Positions 12,761 through 22,095 are shown, numbered from the stretch's first letter. The stretch: DNA of 64,000 nt from Burkholderia sp. TSV86 (GCF_001522865.1 NZ_LOWB01000116.1:1-64000); one strand, 5' to 3'. Numbers and translations are program-made. The notes: generated by a model not told the origin, from the sequence alone.

Positions 12761-13270
12761 TCAGTTGCCGGTCTTCAGTTCGTTCGACTGGGTCGGCGCG
12801 GCCGTGCCGGCCGCAGCCATTTCGGCCGTCTTGCATTCGTCGGCGAGGCGGCTGTCGTCCTTGTCACTGAACAGCATCCCCTTGGTCGGGATCACGACGA
12901 GCTTCATGCCGCTTGCCGGATCGTAGAACACGTCTGCGCCCGTCGTCGTTTGCTGGCGGGGCAGCTTGTAGTTCTTGCTCGCCCAGTGAACCGTGACGAT
13001 CTGGTCGCGTTTCATGTCGCCGGCGAGTTCATACGACAGGCCTTCCTTGCACGACCACTTGACCGACCCTTCCGGCACCGGATCCACCTTGGCTGCCGCG
13101 GCCGCTTGCGCCTTCTTGCTGCGCGGAATCAGACGCCGCTTCGGCGCGGGGCGCTTCGGCGTGGCCTTCTTGGCGGTGGACGATGAAGTTTGCGCGACTG
13201 CGCTAGGCGCCGCGGCCAGCATCGAGGCGGATAGCGCGCCAATGACAGTGGCGATCAGCAGTTTCTTCAT
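12761..13270 (-). CDS. Secreted small protein, possibly MliC-like lysozyme-inhibitor fold
   Basis: 169 residues with a clear Sec signal peptide (MKKLLIATVIGALSASMLAA, cleavage near AVA-Q at about 26) and a Lys/Pro/Ala-rich linker (35-62). The domain at about 68-150 has WSCKEGLSYEL, a run of short alternating strands, YKLPRQQTTTGADVFY, and a final conserved Cys in ADEC. The pattern of an early Cys, a K-x-Y-x-L strand, an S/T-G-A turn and a late Cys resembles the periplasmic MliC/PliC lysozyme inhibitors, but the similarity is weak by eye and the usual tryptophans are missing. Treat it as a periplasmic protein of unknown function. Confidence 0.7.
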   Translation of the reverse strand: MKKLLIATVIGALSASMLAAAPSAVAQTSSSTAKKATPKRPAPKRRLIPRSKKAQAAAAAKVDPVPEGSVKWSCKEGLSYELAGDMKRDQIVTVHWASKNYKLPRQQTTTGADVFYDPASGMKLVVIPTKGMLFSDKDDSRLADECKTAEMAAAGTAAPTQSNELKTGN

Positions 13271-13417
13271 GGAATCAAAGCCTTATGTTAATCAGTTAGC
13301 AACGGCGGACACACGCACGTCCACCGGGTTGAACTGCACGCGCCCCGGAACGTACAGCGGCCGCTATTTTCACCTATTTAGCCGTGCAAAATCAGCTTTT
13401 GCGCGATCCTGCACGGT

Positions 13418-14443
13418 TCATATTTTGACGTTTCCCATCGTTGGCGCCGGTTCGTCCGCGCCGCGAAAGAGCTGCGCGGCATCCGCCGGCAGCGGCTGGC
13501 CGGTGGCTTGCGCGCGGCGCAGCACCGACCAGTAGTAGCGGTAGCTCGCGCGATCGTGCAGCGCATCATCATGGCGCGTCGGCCCCCAGCCGGCCGACTG
13601 CGCGGCGAGCAGGATCTCGCTTGCGCGCGCGATTTCGCCGGCGCGCGGCGCGAAGGCAGCGACGATCTCGCGGATCTGCGCGGGATGGATGCTCCACATC
13701 CGCGTGTAGCCGAATTCGTCGCGCGCGCGCTGCGCATCTCTGGCGACCACCTGCATGTCGCGGACCTCGGTTGTCACGTTATGCGACGGCGTTTTGCCAT
13801 GCGCATGGCATGCGGCGGCGATTTCCAGCTTCGCGCGGCGCACGAGCGGATGATCGAACTGGCCGGGCGTGCGCATCGCCGCGTCGGCAATCGCGCCGTG
13901 GTGAGCAGAAACGAAGTCCATCAGGCCGAAGCTCAGCGTCGCGACGCTCGGCAGCGCGGCGATCTTTGCCGCATCGGCGAGCGCGCCGTGGGTTTCGATC
14001 AGCACGTCGACGGGAATCGGCTGCGCAATCCCGAGTTCGCGGCGCGACGCCTCGATGAACGCGCACATTTCGGCCGCGTCGGCCGCGCTGCCGACCTTCG
14101 GCAGCGTCAGGTACGCAGGCGGACGCGCCGCGCGCAGGATGATGCGCACGTCGTCGCGCCAGTGCGGATGGGAAATATCGTGGATGCGCGCGCCGACGCG
14201 TCCGAAGCGGTTCGCCTCGCCGCCGACGAGTGCCGCGACGAGTTCCGCATGCTCGGCCTCGTGCCCCACGCGCGCGCCGTCCTCGCAATCGAGCGTGACG
14301 TCGAATACCGGCCCGAGTTCCGCTTGCAGCGCAAGCGACTTCAGCATCAGCTTTTCGCTGCCTGCATAGTGATCGCAGCAAGGCAGGATCGCCGGAGGGG
14401 TAACGCCTTCGTACAGCACTTCTGCGGGGGTAAGCGCGGACAT
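13418..14443 (-). CDS. HpcH/HpaI aldolase, CitE-like CoA-ester lyase
   Basis: 341 residues of the citrate-lyase beta-subunit superfamily, a TIM barrel with Mg2+ held by Glu and Asp. Visible family motifs are LDCEDGARVG (residues about 51-60), LTLPKVGS, VLIETHGALAD, the metal region FGLMDF, and MWSIHPAQI near the C-terminus. Relatives cleave malyl-, methylmalyl- or citramalyl-CoA, or act as malyl-CoA thioesterases. There is no citD or citF here, so it is not part of a citrate lyase complex. Its place between mdh and prpD suggests a role in C4/C5 acyl-CoA metabolism. Exact substrate cannot be read from sequence. Confidence 0.88.
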   Translation of the reverse strand: MSALTPAEVLYEGVTPPAILPCCDHYAGSEKLMLKSLALQAELGPVFDVTLDCEDGARVGHEAEHAELVAALVGGEANRFGRVGARIHDISHPHWRDDVRIILRAARPPAYLTLPKVGSAADAAEMCAFIEASRRELGIAQPIPVDVLIETHGALADAAKIAALPSVATLSFGLMDFVSAHHGAIADAAMRTPGQFDHPLVRRAKLEIAAACHAHGKTPSHNVTTEVRDMQVVARDAQRARDEFGYTRMWSIHPAQIREIVAAFAPRAGEIARASEILLAAQSAGWGPTRHDDALHDRASYRYYWSVLRRAQATGQPLPADAAQLFRGADEPAPTMGNVKI

Positions 14444-14658
14444 CTTTTCTGCGTCAGGTCGTCAGGATCTGGGCCAACTGGGAAAATCCGATTCGAACGG
14501 GCTCTACCGGCGCGGGGCGGCGTTGAGCGCAGAAGCCGTGCGGATCGGATCGCGGGGCTCGCGATCACCGGACCCAACCGGGCGAGATGCCCGGCCGGCC
14601 GGTTGCCGGGCCGCCCCGCAAGACTTCGGCGCGGCAGGCCCGGTGCGTCGCACGTGCT

Positions 14659-15642
14659 TTACTTCAGCAGGTGAGCGACGCCATCGCGCTCTTCGAGCAG
14701 CTCGGCGAGCGTCGCGTCCATCTTCTCGCGCGAGAACGCATCGATCTCCAGGCCCTCGACACGCTTGTATTCGCCGTTTTCCGTGGTGACGGGCACGCCG
14801 TAGATGATGTCTTCGGGAATGCCGTACGAGCCGTCCGACGGGATGCCCATCGTGACCCACTTACCGTTTGTGCCGAGCACCCAGTCGCGGACGTGGTCGA
14901 TCGCCGCGTTCGCCGCCGACGCCGCCGACGACAGCCCGCGCGCCTCGATGATCGCCGCGCCGCGTTTGCCGACGGTCGGGATGAACGTGTTGCGGTTCCA
15001 GTCGTCGTCGTTGATCAGCTTCAGCAGCGATTCGCCTTCGGCCGTCGCGAAGCGGAAGTCGGGGTACATCGTCGGCGAGTGGTTGCCCCATACCGCGAGC
15101 TTCTCGATCGACGCGACCGGCTTGCCGGACTTCGCCGCGAGCTGCGACAGCGCGCGGTTGTGGTCCAGGCGCAGCATCGCGGTGAAGTTCTTTTTCGGCA
15201 GATCCGGCGCCGACTTCATCGCGATGTATGCATTCGTGTTCGCCGGGTTGCCGACGACCAGCACCTTCACGTCGCGGCTCGCGACTTCATTGAGCGCGCG
15301 GCCTTGAACCGTGAAGATTTCGGCGTTCGCCGACAGCAAATCCTTGCGCTCCATGCCTTTCGAGCGCGGACGGGCGCCGACCAGCAGCGCGACATCGGCA
15401 TCCTTGAATGCGACCTTCGGGTCGTCTGTCACCACGACGCCCGCGAGCAGCGGGAACGCGCAGTCTTCCAGCTCCATCACGACGCCTTTGACGGCCGCTT
15501 GCGCTTGCGGCAGATCGAGCAATTGCAGGATGACCGGCTGGTCCTTGCCGAGCAGATCGCCGTTGGCGATGCGAAATAGCAGGGAGTAACCGATTTGACC
15601 TGCGGCGCCGGTGACGGCGACGCGCTTTGCGGGCTTAGCCAT
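14659..15642 (-). CDS. mdh: NAD-dependent malate dehydrogenase
   Basis: Oxidises malate to oxaloacetate in the cytoplasm. 327 residues; the N-terminal Rossmann motif [13 protein letters not shown] (about 11-23) binds NAD, the mobile loop carries [13 protein letters not shown] with the substrate-binding arginines, and the catalytic pair is Asp160 (LRLDHNRAL) and His188 ([12 protein letters not shown]). This is the cytoplasmic-type, LDH-like MDH common in beta-proteobacteria. The ATG is preceded by a GGAG ribosome site. It is divergent from gntR-sdhCDAB across a 400-bp region that contains a long inverted repeat and a candidate GntR operator. Confidence 0.97.
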   Translation of the reverse strand: MAKPAKRVAVTGAAGQIGYSLLFRIANGDLLGKDQPVILQLLDLPQAQAAVKGVVMELEDCAFPLLAGVVVTDDPKVAFKDADVALLVGARPRSKGMERKDLLSANAEIFTVQGRALNEVASRDVKVLVVGNPANTNAYIAMKSAPDLPKKNFTAMLRLDHNRALSQLAAKSGKPVASIEKLAVWGNHSPTMYPDFRFATAEGESLLKLINDDDWNRNTFIPTVGKRGAAIIEARGLSSAASAANAAIDHVRDWVLGTNGKWVTMGIPSDGSYGIPEDIIYGVPVTTENGEYKRVEGLEIDAFSREKMDATLAELLEERDGVAHLLK

Positions 15643-15777
15643 TGAAATCTCCAGGACGATGAGCGTGGAACGCTAGGAAAAACGCCATTTTATGCGCGTT
15701 ATGCGAAGCGTTGCGTTGTAGCAGGGAGGATTCGCGGTTGCAGGCGCGATGCTGCCTGAAAACAGACGGGAGCGCCG

Positions 15778-15880
15778 GGGCCGGCTCACGCTAATGACGG
15801 GCAACGCACGTTCCCCTGATCCCAAAAATCTGTTCGCGGGCAGGCCGCCGGGCAAGCCCGTGATTAGCGTGAGCCGGCCC
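15778..15880. repeat. 25-bp inverted repeat (24/25) with 53-bp spacer between mdh and gntR
   Basis: The arm at 15778-15802 (GGGCCGGCTCACGCTAATGA plus five bases) is the reverse complement of 15856-15880 with one mismatch. The spacer is 53 bp and contains a further GC-rich repeat near 15837-15853. It lies between the mdh start and the candidate GntR operator. It could form a long RNA hairpin, belong to a REP/BIME-type element, or specify a small RNA. No coding sequence covers it. Confidence 0.8.
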
Positions 15881-15977
15881 GATTTCGGCGCGCAGCCGGC
15901 ATGCGTGCGGCAACCCGCGAACCCTTGCTCGCCCCGGAGTTTAGGAGTCACGGCAGGCAAAGTCAAACCCTATCTTA

Positions 15978-15993
15978 TGTCTTATATAAGACA
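15978..15993. promoter_or_regulatory. Perfect 16-bp palindrome, candidate GntR operator
   Basis: TGTCTTATATAAGACA is fully self-complementary. It lies 49-64 bp upstream of the gntR ATG, in an A/T-rich patch where the promoter should be. GntR-family dimers bind such short palindromes, so autoregulation is the simplest reading. The same site was not found upstream of sdhC, gltA, acnA or prpD in this window. Confidence 0.6.
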
Positions 15994-16041
15994 GATGTTT
16001 TACAGGAAAAATCTAGACGGAAAAGCGGGGTTTATGTTGAA

Positions 16042-16851
16042 ATGCGCGCCATGACTTCCAATCAGGCGAGCGCACCCCATCCGAATGGCGCGGCCGGCGC
16101 TTCGCAGCCCGGCGGCGAAGCGCCGGCCGCGCCTTCGCCGACTTTCAGCCCTCTCTATCAGCAAATAAAGGCGCTGATCACGCAGAGTCTCGAGGCCGGC
16201 GAATGGAAGCCGGGCGAGATCATTCCGAGCGAGGTCGAGCTCGCGGCGCGCTACAAGGTCAGCCAGGGCACGGTGCGCAAGGCGATCGACGAACTGGCGG
16301 CCGACAATTTGCTCGTGCGCCGCCAGGGCAAGGGCACGTTCGTCGCGACCCATAGCGAGGAGCGCGCGCAGTTCCGTTTCCTGCGGCTTTTGGCCGACGA
16401 CGGCGTCGAGCATCCGCACGTGAGCCGGCTGCTCGAGTGCCGGCGCATGCGGGCACCGGCCGAGATCGCGCGCCAGCTCGATCTGAAGCCGGCCGATCCG
16501 GTCGTTCAGGTGCGGCGCGTCCTGGAGTTCGACGGCGCGGTGACGGTGCTCGACGAGATCTGGTTGCCGGGTGCGATATTTCGCGGGCTGACGTTCGAGC
16601 GCCTGAGCGACTACAAGGGTCCGCTTTACGCGATGTTCGAAAGCGAGTTCGGCACGCGGATGATTCGTGCGACCGAGAAGGTCCGCGCGGTGGCGGCCGA
16701 GCCCGCGGTTGCCGACGCAAGCGGCGTGCCGGTGGGCTTTCCGTTGCTGGCGGTCGAGCGCGTGTCATATACGTATGGCGATCGCCCCGTCGAGGTGCGG
16801 CGCGGATGGTATGTCACAACCGGGTATTACTATCAGAACGACTTGAGTTGA
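16042..16851 (+). CDS. GntR-family regulator (HutC subfamily)
   Basis: About 269 residues. After a Pro/Ala/Gly-rich N-terminal tail comes the GntR winged helix (SPLYQQIKALITQSLEAGEW, then IIPSEVELAARYKVSQGTVRKA) and a UTRA-type ligand domain ending YVTTGYYYQNDLS. The UTRA domain usually senses small carboxylates, sugars or amino acids. ATG 16042 is chosen because the frame further upstream would run through the palindrome at 15978-15993; ATG 16051 is equally possible. It lies 218 bp upstream of sdhC in the same direction, so it may control the sdh operon and itself. The effector is unknown. Confidence 0.9.
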   Translation: MRAMTSNQASAPHPNGAAGASQPGGEAPAAPSPTFSPLYQQIKALITQSLEAGEWKPGEIIPSEVELAARYKVSQGTVRKAIDELAADNLLVRRQGKGTFVATHSEERAQFRFLRLLADDGVEHPHVSRLLECRRMRAPAEIARQLDLKPADPVVQVRRVLEFDGAVTVLDEIWLPGAIFRGLTFERLSDYKGPLYAMFESEFGTRMIRATEKVRAVAAEPAVADASGVPVGFPLLAVERVSYTYGDRPVEVRRGWYVTTGYYYQNDLS

Positions 16852-17028
16852 AAGTTGAACAGTTGAACTGAAGATCGACGGCAACTCAGGCTGAGCCTGA
16901 ATCAGCGTAAGGCAAAACGATAGGTGATTGCGCGCCCCACGCGTCAAGCATGTTTCGCGCCTTGTTTACCGCTGTGAAATGCAACGCTTCAGCGCTGACT
17001 TTCGCTGCAGCGCGAAATAAAAAGGCGC

Positions 17029-17034
17029 TAAAAT
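17029..17034 (+). promoter_or_regulatory. sdhC: Possible -10 element for the sdh operon
   Basis: TAAAAT at 17029-17034, 36 bp upstream of the sdhC ATG, in an A-rich stretch. A short inverted repeat TTTCGC/GCGAAA at 17000-17017 precedes it. No good -35 box is visible. Weak prediction. Confidence 0.25.
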
Positions 17035-17069
17035 CTCGGGTTAGTGTCACAACATCGTAGGGGTCTAGC

Positions 17070-17486
17070 ATGACTGAAGCAGTTAGAAAGCCGAGGCCGG
17101 AGTATCGGAACATCGGATTTGGCGATATCACGCTGAAGTACCGTCTGCCGCTCGCGGCCAAGGTTTCGATCCTGCACCGGGTCAGCGGTGCGCTGCTGTT
17201 CCTGTTTCTTCCTTTCCTGCTTTATCTCTTCGATCAAAGCCTGACCTCCGAACTCAGCTTCGAAGTCTTCAAGGCGTTTCTCTCCAATATCGTCGTCAAG
17301 CTGATCGTTCTCGCGCTGTCGTGGGCGTTCCTGTTCCACTTTTGCGCGGGAGTGCGCCATCTGCTGATGGACATGAATCACGATGCGGTGTCCAAGGAGC
17401 GCGGCAAGCGCACGTCGGTTGTCGTATTCGCCGTGTCGACGCTTCTCACGATCGCCGTCGCGCTCAAACTGTTCGGAGCATTCTAA
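17070..17486 (+). CDS. sdhC: Succinate dehydrogenase cytochrome b556 subunit
   Basis: A membrane subunit of complex II. 138 residues with three transmembrane helices (about residues 35-57, 68-93 and 115-135). The segment SWAFLFHFCAGVRHLLMDM holds the conserved His ligand region for heme b and the SdhC signature. With SdhD it anchors SdhAB and forms the ubiquinone site. First gene of sdhCDAB; sdhD starts 2 bases after its stop codon, so they are translationally coupled. Confidence 0.95.
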   Translation: MTEAVRKPRPEYRNIGFGDITLKYRLPLAAKVSILHRVSGALLFLFLPFLLYLFDQSLTSELSFEVFKAFLSNIVVKLIVLALSWAFLFHFCAGVRHLLMDMNHDAVSKERGKRTSVVVFAVSTLLTIAVALKLFGAF

Positions 17487-17488
17487 AA

Positions 17489-17857
17489 ATGGCAGCCCAC
17501 AATCGTATCGGCTCGAAGCGTCTCGTCGTCGGCGCTCACTATGGTCTGCGCGACTGGCTCGCGCAACGCATCACCGCGACGATCATGGCGATCTACACGG
17601 TGATCCTGCTCGTGTGGTTCTTTACCGCGCGCGATTTCTCGTATGAAGGCTGGGCATCGATCTTCGCCACGCAATGGATGAAGCTCGCCACCTTCGTCAC
17701 GCTGCTTTCGCTCTTCTATCACGCATGGGTTGGCGTGCGCGATATCTGGATGGACTACGTGAAGCCCGTCGGCGTGCGTATCGCGCTGCAATCGTTGACG
17801 ATCGTCTGGCTGCTCGCGAGTGCGGGTTACGCTGCGCAGATTCTCTGGAGAGTGTAA
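17489..17857 (+). CDS. sdhD: Succinate dehydrogenase membrane anchor subunit
   Basis: 122 residues, three transmembrane helices (about 30-50, 62-83 and 95-118). The stretch LFYHAWVGVRDIWMDYVKP is the SdhD heme/quinone motif with its conserved His and Asp/Tyr. The frame is open far upstream, but the ATG at 17489, two bases after the sdhC stop, gives the standard length and the expected N-terminus MAAHNRIGSKRLVVGAHYG. Sits between sdhC and sdhA with a 3-base gap to sdhA. Confidence 0.95.
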   Translation: MAAHNRIGSKRLVVGAHYGLRDWLAQRITATIMAIYTVILLVWFFTARDFSYEGWASIFATQWMKLATFVTLLSLFYHAWVGVRDIWMDYVKPVGVRIALQSLTIVWLLASAGYAAQILWRV

Positions 17858-17860
17858 AGA

Positions 17861-19636
17861 ATGGCTGCAATCAAAAATTCCCTGCCGCGTCGCAAGTTCG
17901 ACGTGGTGATCGTCGGCGCGGGCGGCTCGGGGATGCGCGCGTCGCTGCAACTGTCGCGCGCGGGCCTTTCCGTCTGCGTGCTGTCGAAAGTGTTCCCGAC
18001 GCGTTCGCACACGGTCGCCGCGCAAGGCGGGATCGGCGCGTCGCTCGGCAACATGAGCGAAGACAACTGGCACTATCACTTCTACGACACGATCAAGGGC
18101 TCCGACTGGCTCGGCGACCAGGACGCGATCGAATTCATGTGCCGTGAAGCGCCGAACGCGGTCTACGAGCTGGAACACTTCGGCATGCCGTTCGACCGCA
18201 ACGCGGATGGCACGATCTACCAGCGTCCGTTCGGCGGCCACACCGCGAACTACGGCGAGAAGCCGGTGCAGCGCGCATGCGCGGCGGCCGACCGCACCGG
18301 CCACGCGCTGCTGCACACGCTGTACCAGCAGAACGTCGCCGCGAAGACGCAATTTTTCGTCGAATGGATGGCGCTCGATCTGATCCGCGACGCGGACGGC
18401 GACGTGCTCGGCGTGACGGCCCTCGAAATGGAAACGGGCGATGTCTACATCCTCGAAGGCAAGACGACGCTCTTCGCAACGGGCGGCGCGGGCCGCATCT
18501 TCGCTGCGTCGACCAACGCGTTCATCAACACGGGCGACGGCCTCGGGATGGCCGCGCGTTCGGGCATCGCGCTGCAGGACATGGAGTTCTGGCAGTTCCA
18601 CCCGACGGGCGTCGCGGGCGCGGGCGTGCTGATCACCGAAGGCGTGCGCGGCGAGGGCGGCATCCTGCGCAACGCGAACGGCGAGCGCTTCATGGAGCGC
18701 TATGCGCCGACGCTGAAGGATCTGGCGCCGCGCGATTTCGTGTCGCGCTCGATGGACCAGGAAATCAAGGAAGGCCGCGGCGTTGGCCCGAACAAGGATC
18801 ACGTGCTGCTCGATCTGTCGCACATCGGCGCTGAGACGATCATGAAGCGTCTGCCGTCGATCCGCGAAATCGCGCTGAAGTTCGCGAACGTCGATTGCAT
18901 CAAGGAGCCGATTCCGGTCGTGCCGACGATCCATTATCAAATGGGCGGCATTCCGACCAACATTCACGGCCAGGTGGTCGGCACGGCGCGCGGTCACGAG
19001 GAGCCGATCAACGGCTTCTACGCGGTCGGCGAATGCTCGTGCGTGTCGGTACACGGTGCGAACCGTCTCGGCACGAATTCGCTGCTCGATCTCGTGGTGT
19101 TTGGCCGCGCGGCCGGCAACCATATTGTCGAGCACGTGAAGAATCAGCGCGATCACAAGCCGCTGCCGGCGGACGCGGGCGATTTTTCGCTCGAGCGTCT
19201 CGCGAAGCTCGAGAAATCGTCGTCGGGCGAATATACACAGGACGTCGCGAACGACATCCGCTCGACGATGCAAAAGCATGCGGGCGTGTTCCGCACGTCG
19301 GCGCTGTTGTCCGAGGGCGTCGGCAAGATGGCCGAGTTGCAGGAGCGCGTCGCCAACGTGCACCTGAAGGACAAGTCTAAGGTGTTCAACACCGCGCGCG
19401 TCGAGGCGCTCGAACTGGCGAACCTGATCGAGGTTGCGCGCGCGACGATGGTATCGGCCGAGGCGCGCAAGGAAAGCCGCGGCGCGCACGCGCACAGCGA
19501 CTACGAGCACCGCGACGACGAGAACTGGCTGCGCCACACCCTGTGGTTTAGCGAAAACGATCGCCTCGACTACAAGCCCGTCCATATGAAGCCGCTGACG
19601 GTCGAGTCCGTGCCGCCGAAGGCGCGCACGTTCTAA
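17861..19636 (+). CDS. sdhA: Succinate dehydrogenase flavoprotein subunit
   Basis: The catalytic subunit that oxidises succinate to fumarate, carrying covalent FAD. 591 residues. The FAD motif VIVGAGGSGMRASLQ is at about 17-31, and His50 in RSHTVAAQGGI is the covalent flavin attachment site. Substrate residues lie in WQFHPTGVAGAGVLITEG and RHTLWF-type C-terminal motifs. It is embedded in the sdhCDAB operon with 21 bp before sdhB. Flavinylation would need SdhE, whose gene is found just after sdhB. Confidence 0.97.
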   Translation: MAAIKNSLPRRKFDVVIVGAGGSGMRASLQLSRAGLSVCVLSKVFPTRSHTVAAQGGIGASLGNMSEDNWHYHFYDTIKGSDWLGDQDAIEFMCREAPNAVYELEHFGMPFDRNADGTIYQRPFGGHTANYGEKPVQRACAAADRTGHALLHTLYQQNVAAKTQFFVEWMALDLIRDADGDVLGVTALEMETGDVYILEGKTTLFATGGAGRIFAASTNAFINTGDGLGMAARSGIALQDMEFWQFHPTGVAGAGVLITEGVRGEGGILRNANGERFMERYAPTLKDLAPRDFVSRSMDQEIKEGRGVGPNKDHVLLDLSHIGAETIMKRLPSIREIALKFANVDCIKEPIPVVPTIHYQMGGIPTNIHGQVVGTARGHEEPINGFYAVGECSCVSVHGANRLGTNSLLDLVVFGRAAGNHIVEHVKNQRDHKPLPADAGDFSLERLAKLEKSSSGEYTQDVANDIRSTMQKHAGVFRTSALLSEGVGKMAELQERVANVHLKDKSKVFNTARVEALELANLIEVARATMVSAEARKESRGAHAHSDYEHRDDENWLRHTLWFSENDRLDYKPVHMKPLTVESVPPKARTF

Positions 19637-19657
19637 GCCAGCGCAAAGGAATCTGAA

Positions 19658-20359
19658 ATGGCCAAACGCATTTTCGAAATCTACCGCTACGATCCGGATA
19701 AGGACGCCGCGCCGCGCATGCAGACTTACGAGCTGGAGATTCAGCACGAGCGGATGCTGCTCGACGCGCTCGTCAAGCTGAAGGCGCTCGACGAGACGTT
19801 GTCGTTCCGCCGTTCGTGCCGCGAGGGCGTGTGCGGGTCGGACGCGATGAACATCAACGGCAAGAACGGCCTTGCATGTCTGACGAACTTGAACGACTTG
19901 CCGCAGAAGATCGTGCTGCGTCCGCTGCCGGGCTTGCCCGTCGTGCGCGACCTGATTTGCGACTTCACGCAGTTCTTCAACCAGTATCACTCGATCCGCC
20001 CGTACCTGATCAACGGCGAGCCGCCGCCCGAGAAGGAGCGTCTGCAGTCGCCAGAGGAGCGCGACGAGCTGGACGGCCTGTACGAGTGCATTCTGTGCGC
20101 GAGCTGCTCGACGTCATGCCCGAGCTTCTGGTGGAATCCGGACAAATTCGTCGGCCCGGCCGGCCTGCTGCAGGCATACCGCTTCATCGCGGACAGCCGT
20201 GATCGCGCGACGGGCGAGCGCCTCGACAATCTCAACGATCCGTACCGCTTGTTCCGTTGCCATACGATCATGAACTGCGTCGATGTGTGCCCGAAGGGCC
20301 TGAACCCGACGAAGGCGATTGGCAAGATCAAGGAACTGATGGTTCGCCGTGCGGTTTAA
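19658..20359 (+). CDS. sdhB: Succinate dehydrogenase iron-sulfur subunit
   Basis: Passes electrons from SdhA to the membrane quinone. 233 residues. An N-terminal plant-type ferredoxin domain has the [2Fe-2S] motif [20 protein letters not shown] plus a further Cys. The C-terminal domain has [11 protein letters not shown] for the [4Fe-4S] cluster and [17 protein letters not shown] for the [3Fe-4S] cluster. Preceded by an AAGGAA ribosome site. Last structural gene of the operon. Confidence 0.97.
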   Translation: MAKRIFEIYRYDPDKDAAPRMQTYELEIQHERMLLDALVKLKALDETLSFRRSCREGVCGSDAMNINGKNGLACLTNLNDLPQKIVLRPLPGLPVVRDLICDFTQFFNQYHSIRPYLINGEPPPEKERLQSPEERDELDGLYECILCASCSTSCPSFWWNPDKFVGPAGLLQAYRFIADSRDRATGERLDNLNDPYRLFRCHTIMNCVDVCPKGLNPTKAIGKIKELMVRRAV

Positions 20360-20470
20360 TATGAAACAATCTTTGCTCGCTTCGTCCGCCGCCTGCTGGG
20401 CGCCCGCGCGTTCGTTCGGCACGGCCGCGTTCGGCGCGGCCCGGCGTGGCGCGGCGCGACGCGTACTGCC

Positions 20471-20740
20471 ATGAGCGAGTCGCATCAATCCGATCCGCAC
20501 CGCCGCGCGCGTCTTCGCTGGCGCGCCCGGCGCGGTCTGCTGGAGAACGATCTCATTTTCGAGCGTTTCTTCGAAAGACACGAGCATGACCTCAGCGACG
20601 CCGACGTGAGCGCACTGTCGCGCCTGCTGGATCTGAGCGACAACGACCTGATGGACTTGCTGCTTGCGCGCAAGGAACCGGAAGGCGACCTTGCCAGCCC
20701 GGAAATGTCCAGGCTGCTGGAGATGCTGCGCAGCGTTTGA
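20471..20740 (+). CDS. sdhE: FAD assembly factor SdhE
   Basis: A small (89-residue) helical protein that promotes covalent FAD attachment to SdhA (formerly YgfY/CptB). The conserved RGxxE motif is present as RRGLLENDLIFERFF, and the acidic five-helix fold is complete. It follows sdhB by 111 bp, which supports the assignment. The start at 20471 gives a short basic tail before the conserved region, as in other beta-proteobacterial homologues. Confidence 0.92.
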   Translation: MSESHQSDPHRRARLRWRARRGLLENDLIFERFFERHEHDLSDADVSALSRLLDLSDNDLMDLLLARKEPEGDLASPEMSRLLEMLRSV

Positions 20741-20793
20741 GAGCGTTGTGCCCGTTATCGAAAACCATTTCTTTTTTCGATTGAGGATGTGCC

Positions 20794-22095
20794 ATGACCC
20801 CGTCTGATGTTAAAGCCACGCTATCGTTCAGCGATAATTCGCCGAGCGTCGAACTGCCGATTTACCAGGGTACGCTGGGCCCGGATGTGATCGACATCCG
20901 CAAGCTGTACGGCCAGACAGGCAAGTTCACGTATGACCCGGGCTTCATGTCGACAGCGTCGTGCAACTCGGCCATCACGTACATCGACGGCGACAAGGGC
21001 GAGTTGCTGTATCGTGGCTACCCGATCGACAATCTCGCCGAGAACGCGGATTTCCTCGAAACCTGCTACCTGCTGTTGAAGGGCGAACTGCCGAACGCGG
21101 CGCAAAAGAAGGAATTCGTCGCCACCGTCACGAAGCACACGATGGTGCACGAGCAGATGCAGTTCTTCTTCCGCGGCTTTCGCCGCGACGCGCACCCGAT
21201 GGCGATCCTGGTTGCCGCAGTCGGTGCGCTGTCGGCGTTCTATCACGATTCGCTCGATATCAACGATCCGCGTCACCGCGAGGTGTCGGCGATCCGCATG
21301 ATCGCGAAGCTGCCGACGCTCGTCGCGATGGCTTACAAATACAGCATCGGCCAGCCGTTCGTTTATCCGCAAAACAATCTGTCGTACAGCGCGAATTTCA
21401 TGCGGATGATGTTCGCGAACCCGTGCGAGGAATATCAGGTTAACGACGTGCTGGTGCGTGCGCTTGACCGCATCCTGATTCTGCATGCCGATCACGAGCA
21501 GAACGCATCGACGTCGACGGTTCGCCTTGCGGGTTCGTCGGGCGCGAATCCGTTTGCGTGTATCGCGGCTGGTATCGCATGTCTGTGGGGTCCGGCGCAC
21601 GGTGGCGCGAACGAAGCCGCGCTGAATATGCTTGAGCAGATCGGCTCGCCGGATAACATCCCCGAATTCATCAAGCAAGTGAAGGACAAGAATTCGGGCG
21701 TGAAGCTGATGGGCTTCGGCCACCGCGTGTACAAGAACTACGATCCGCGTGCGAAGCTGATGCGCGAGACTTGCCATGAAGTGTTGAACGAACTGGGTCT
21801 GCACGACGATCCGCTGTTTAAGCTCGCGATGCAGCTCGAGAAGATCGCGCTCGAAGACGAATACTTCGTGTCGCGCAAGCTGTATCCGAACGTCGATTTC
21901 TATTCGGGCATTGTTCAGCGCGCGCTCGGCATCCCGACGTCGATGTTCACCTGCATCTTCGCGATGGCTCGCACGGTTGGCTGGATCGCGCAGTGGAACG
22001 AGATGATCGCCGATCCCGAGCAGAAGATCGGCCGTCCGCGCCAGCTCTTCATCGGCGAAACGCAGCGCACCGCGAAGCCGATCGCGCAGCGCTAA
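20794..22095 (+). CDS. gltA: Citrate synthase (type II, hexameric)
   Basis: Condenses oxaloacetate with acetyl-CoA. 433 residues, typical of the NADH-sensitive Gram-negative type with an N-terminal beta domain. Catalytic residues are His269 ([15 protein letters not shown]), His310 ([14 protein letters not shown]) and Asp368 (YPNVDFYSG). A GAGGA ribosome site precedes the ATG. An ATCGAAAA/TTTTCGAT inverted repeat at 20757-20781 lies just upstream of it and could modulate expression. Ends in a strong terminator. Confidence 0.97.
   Translation: MTPSDVKATLSFSDNSPSVELPIYQGTLGPDVIDIRKLYGQTGKFTYDPGFMSTASCNSAITYIDGDKGELLYRGYPIDNLAENADFLETCYLLLKGELPNAAQKKEFVATVTKHTMVHEQMQFFFRGFRRDAHPMAILVAAVGALSAFYHDSLDINDPRHREVSAIRMIAKLPTLVAMAYKYSIGQPFVYPQNNLSYSANFMRMMFANPCEEYQVNDVLVRALDRILILHADHEQNASTSTVRLAGSSGANPFACIAAGIACLWGPAHGGANEAALNMLEQIGSPDNIPEFIKQVKDKNSGVKLMGFGHRVYKNYDPRAKLMRETCHEVLNELGLHDDPLFKLAMQLEKIALEDEYFVSRKLYPNVDFYSGIVQRALGIPTSMFTCIFAMARTVGWIAQWNEMIADPEQKIGRPRQLFIGETQRTAKPIAQR

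Noticed and set aside
17483..19990. An 835-codon minus-strand frame opposite sdhDAB
   Set aside because: It overlaps three well-supported genes and has shadow composition; no protein family is visible.
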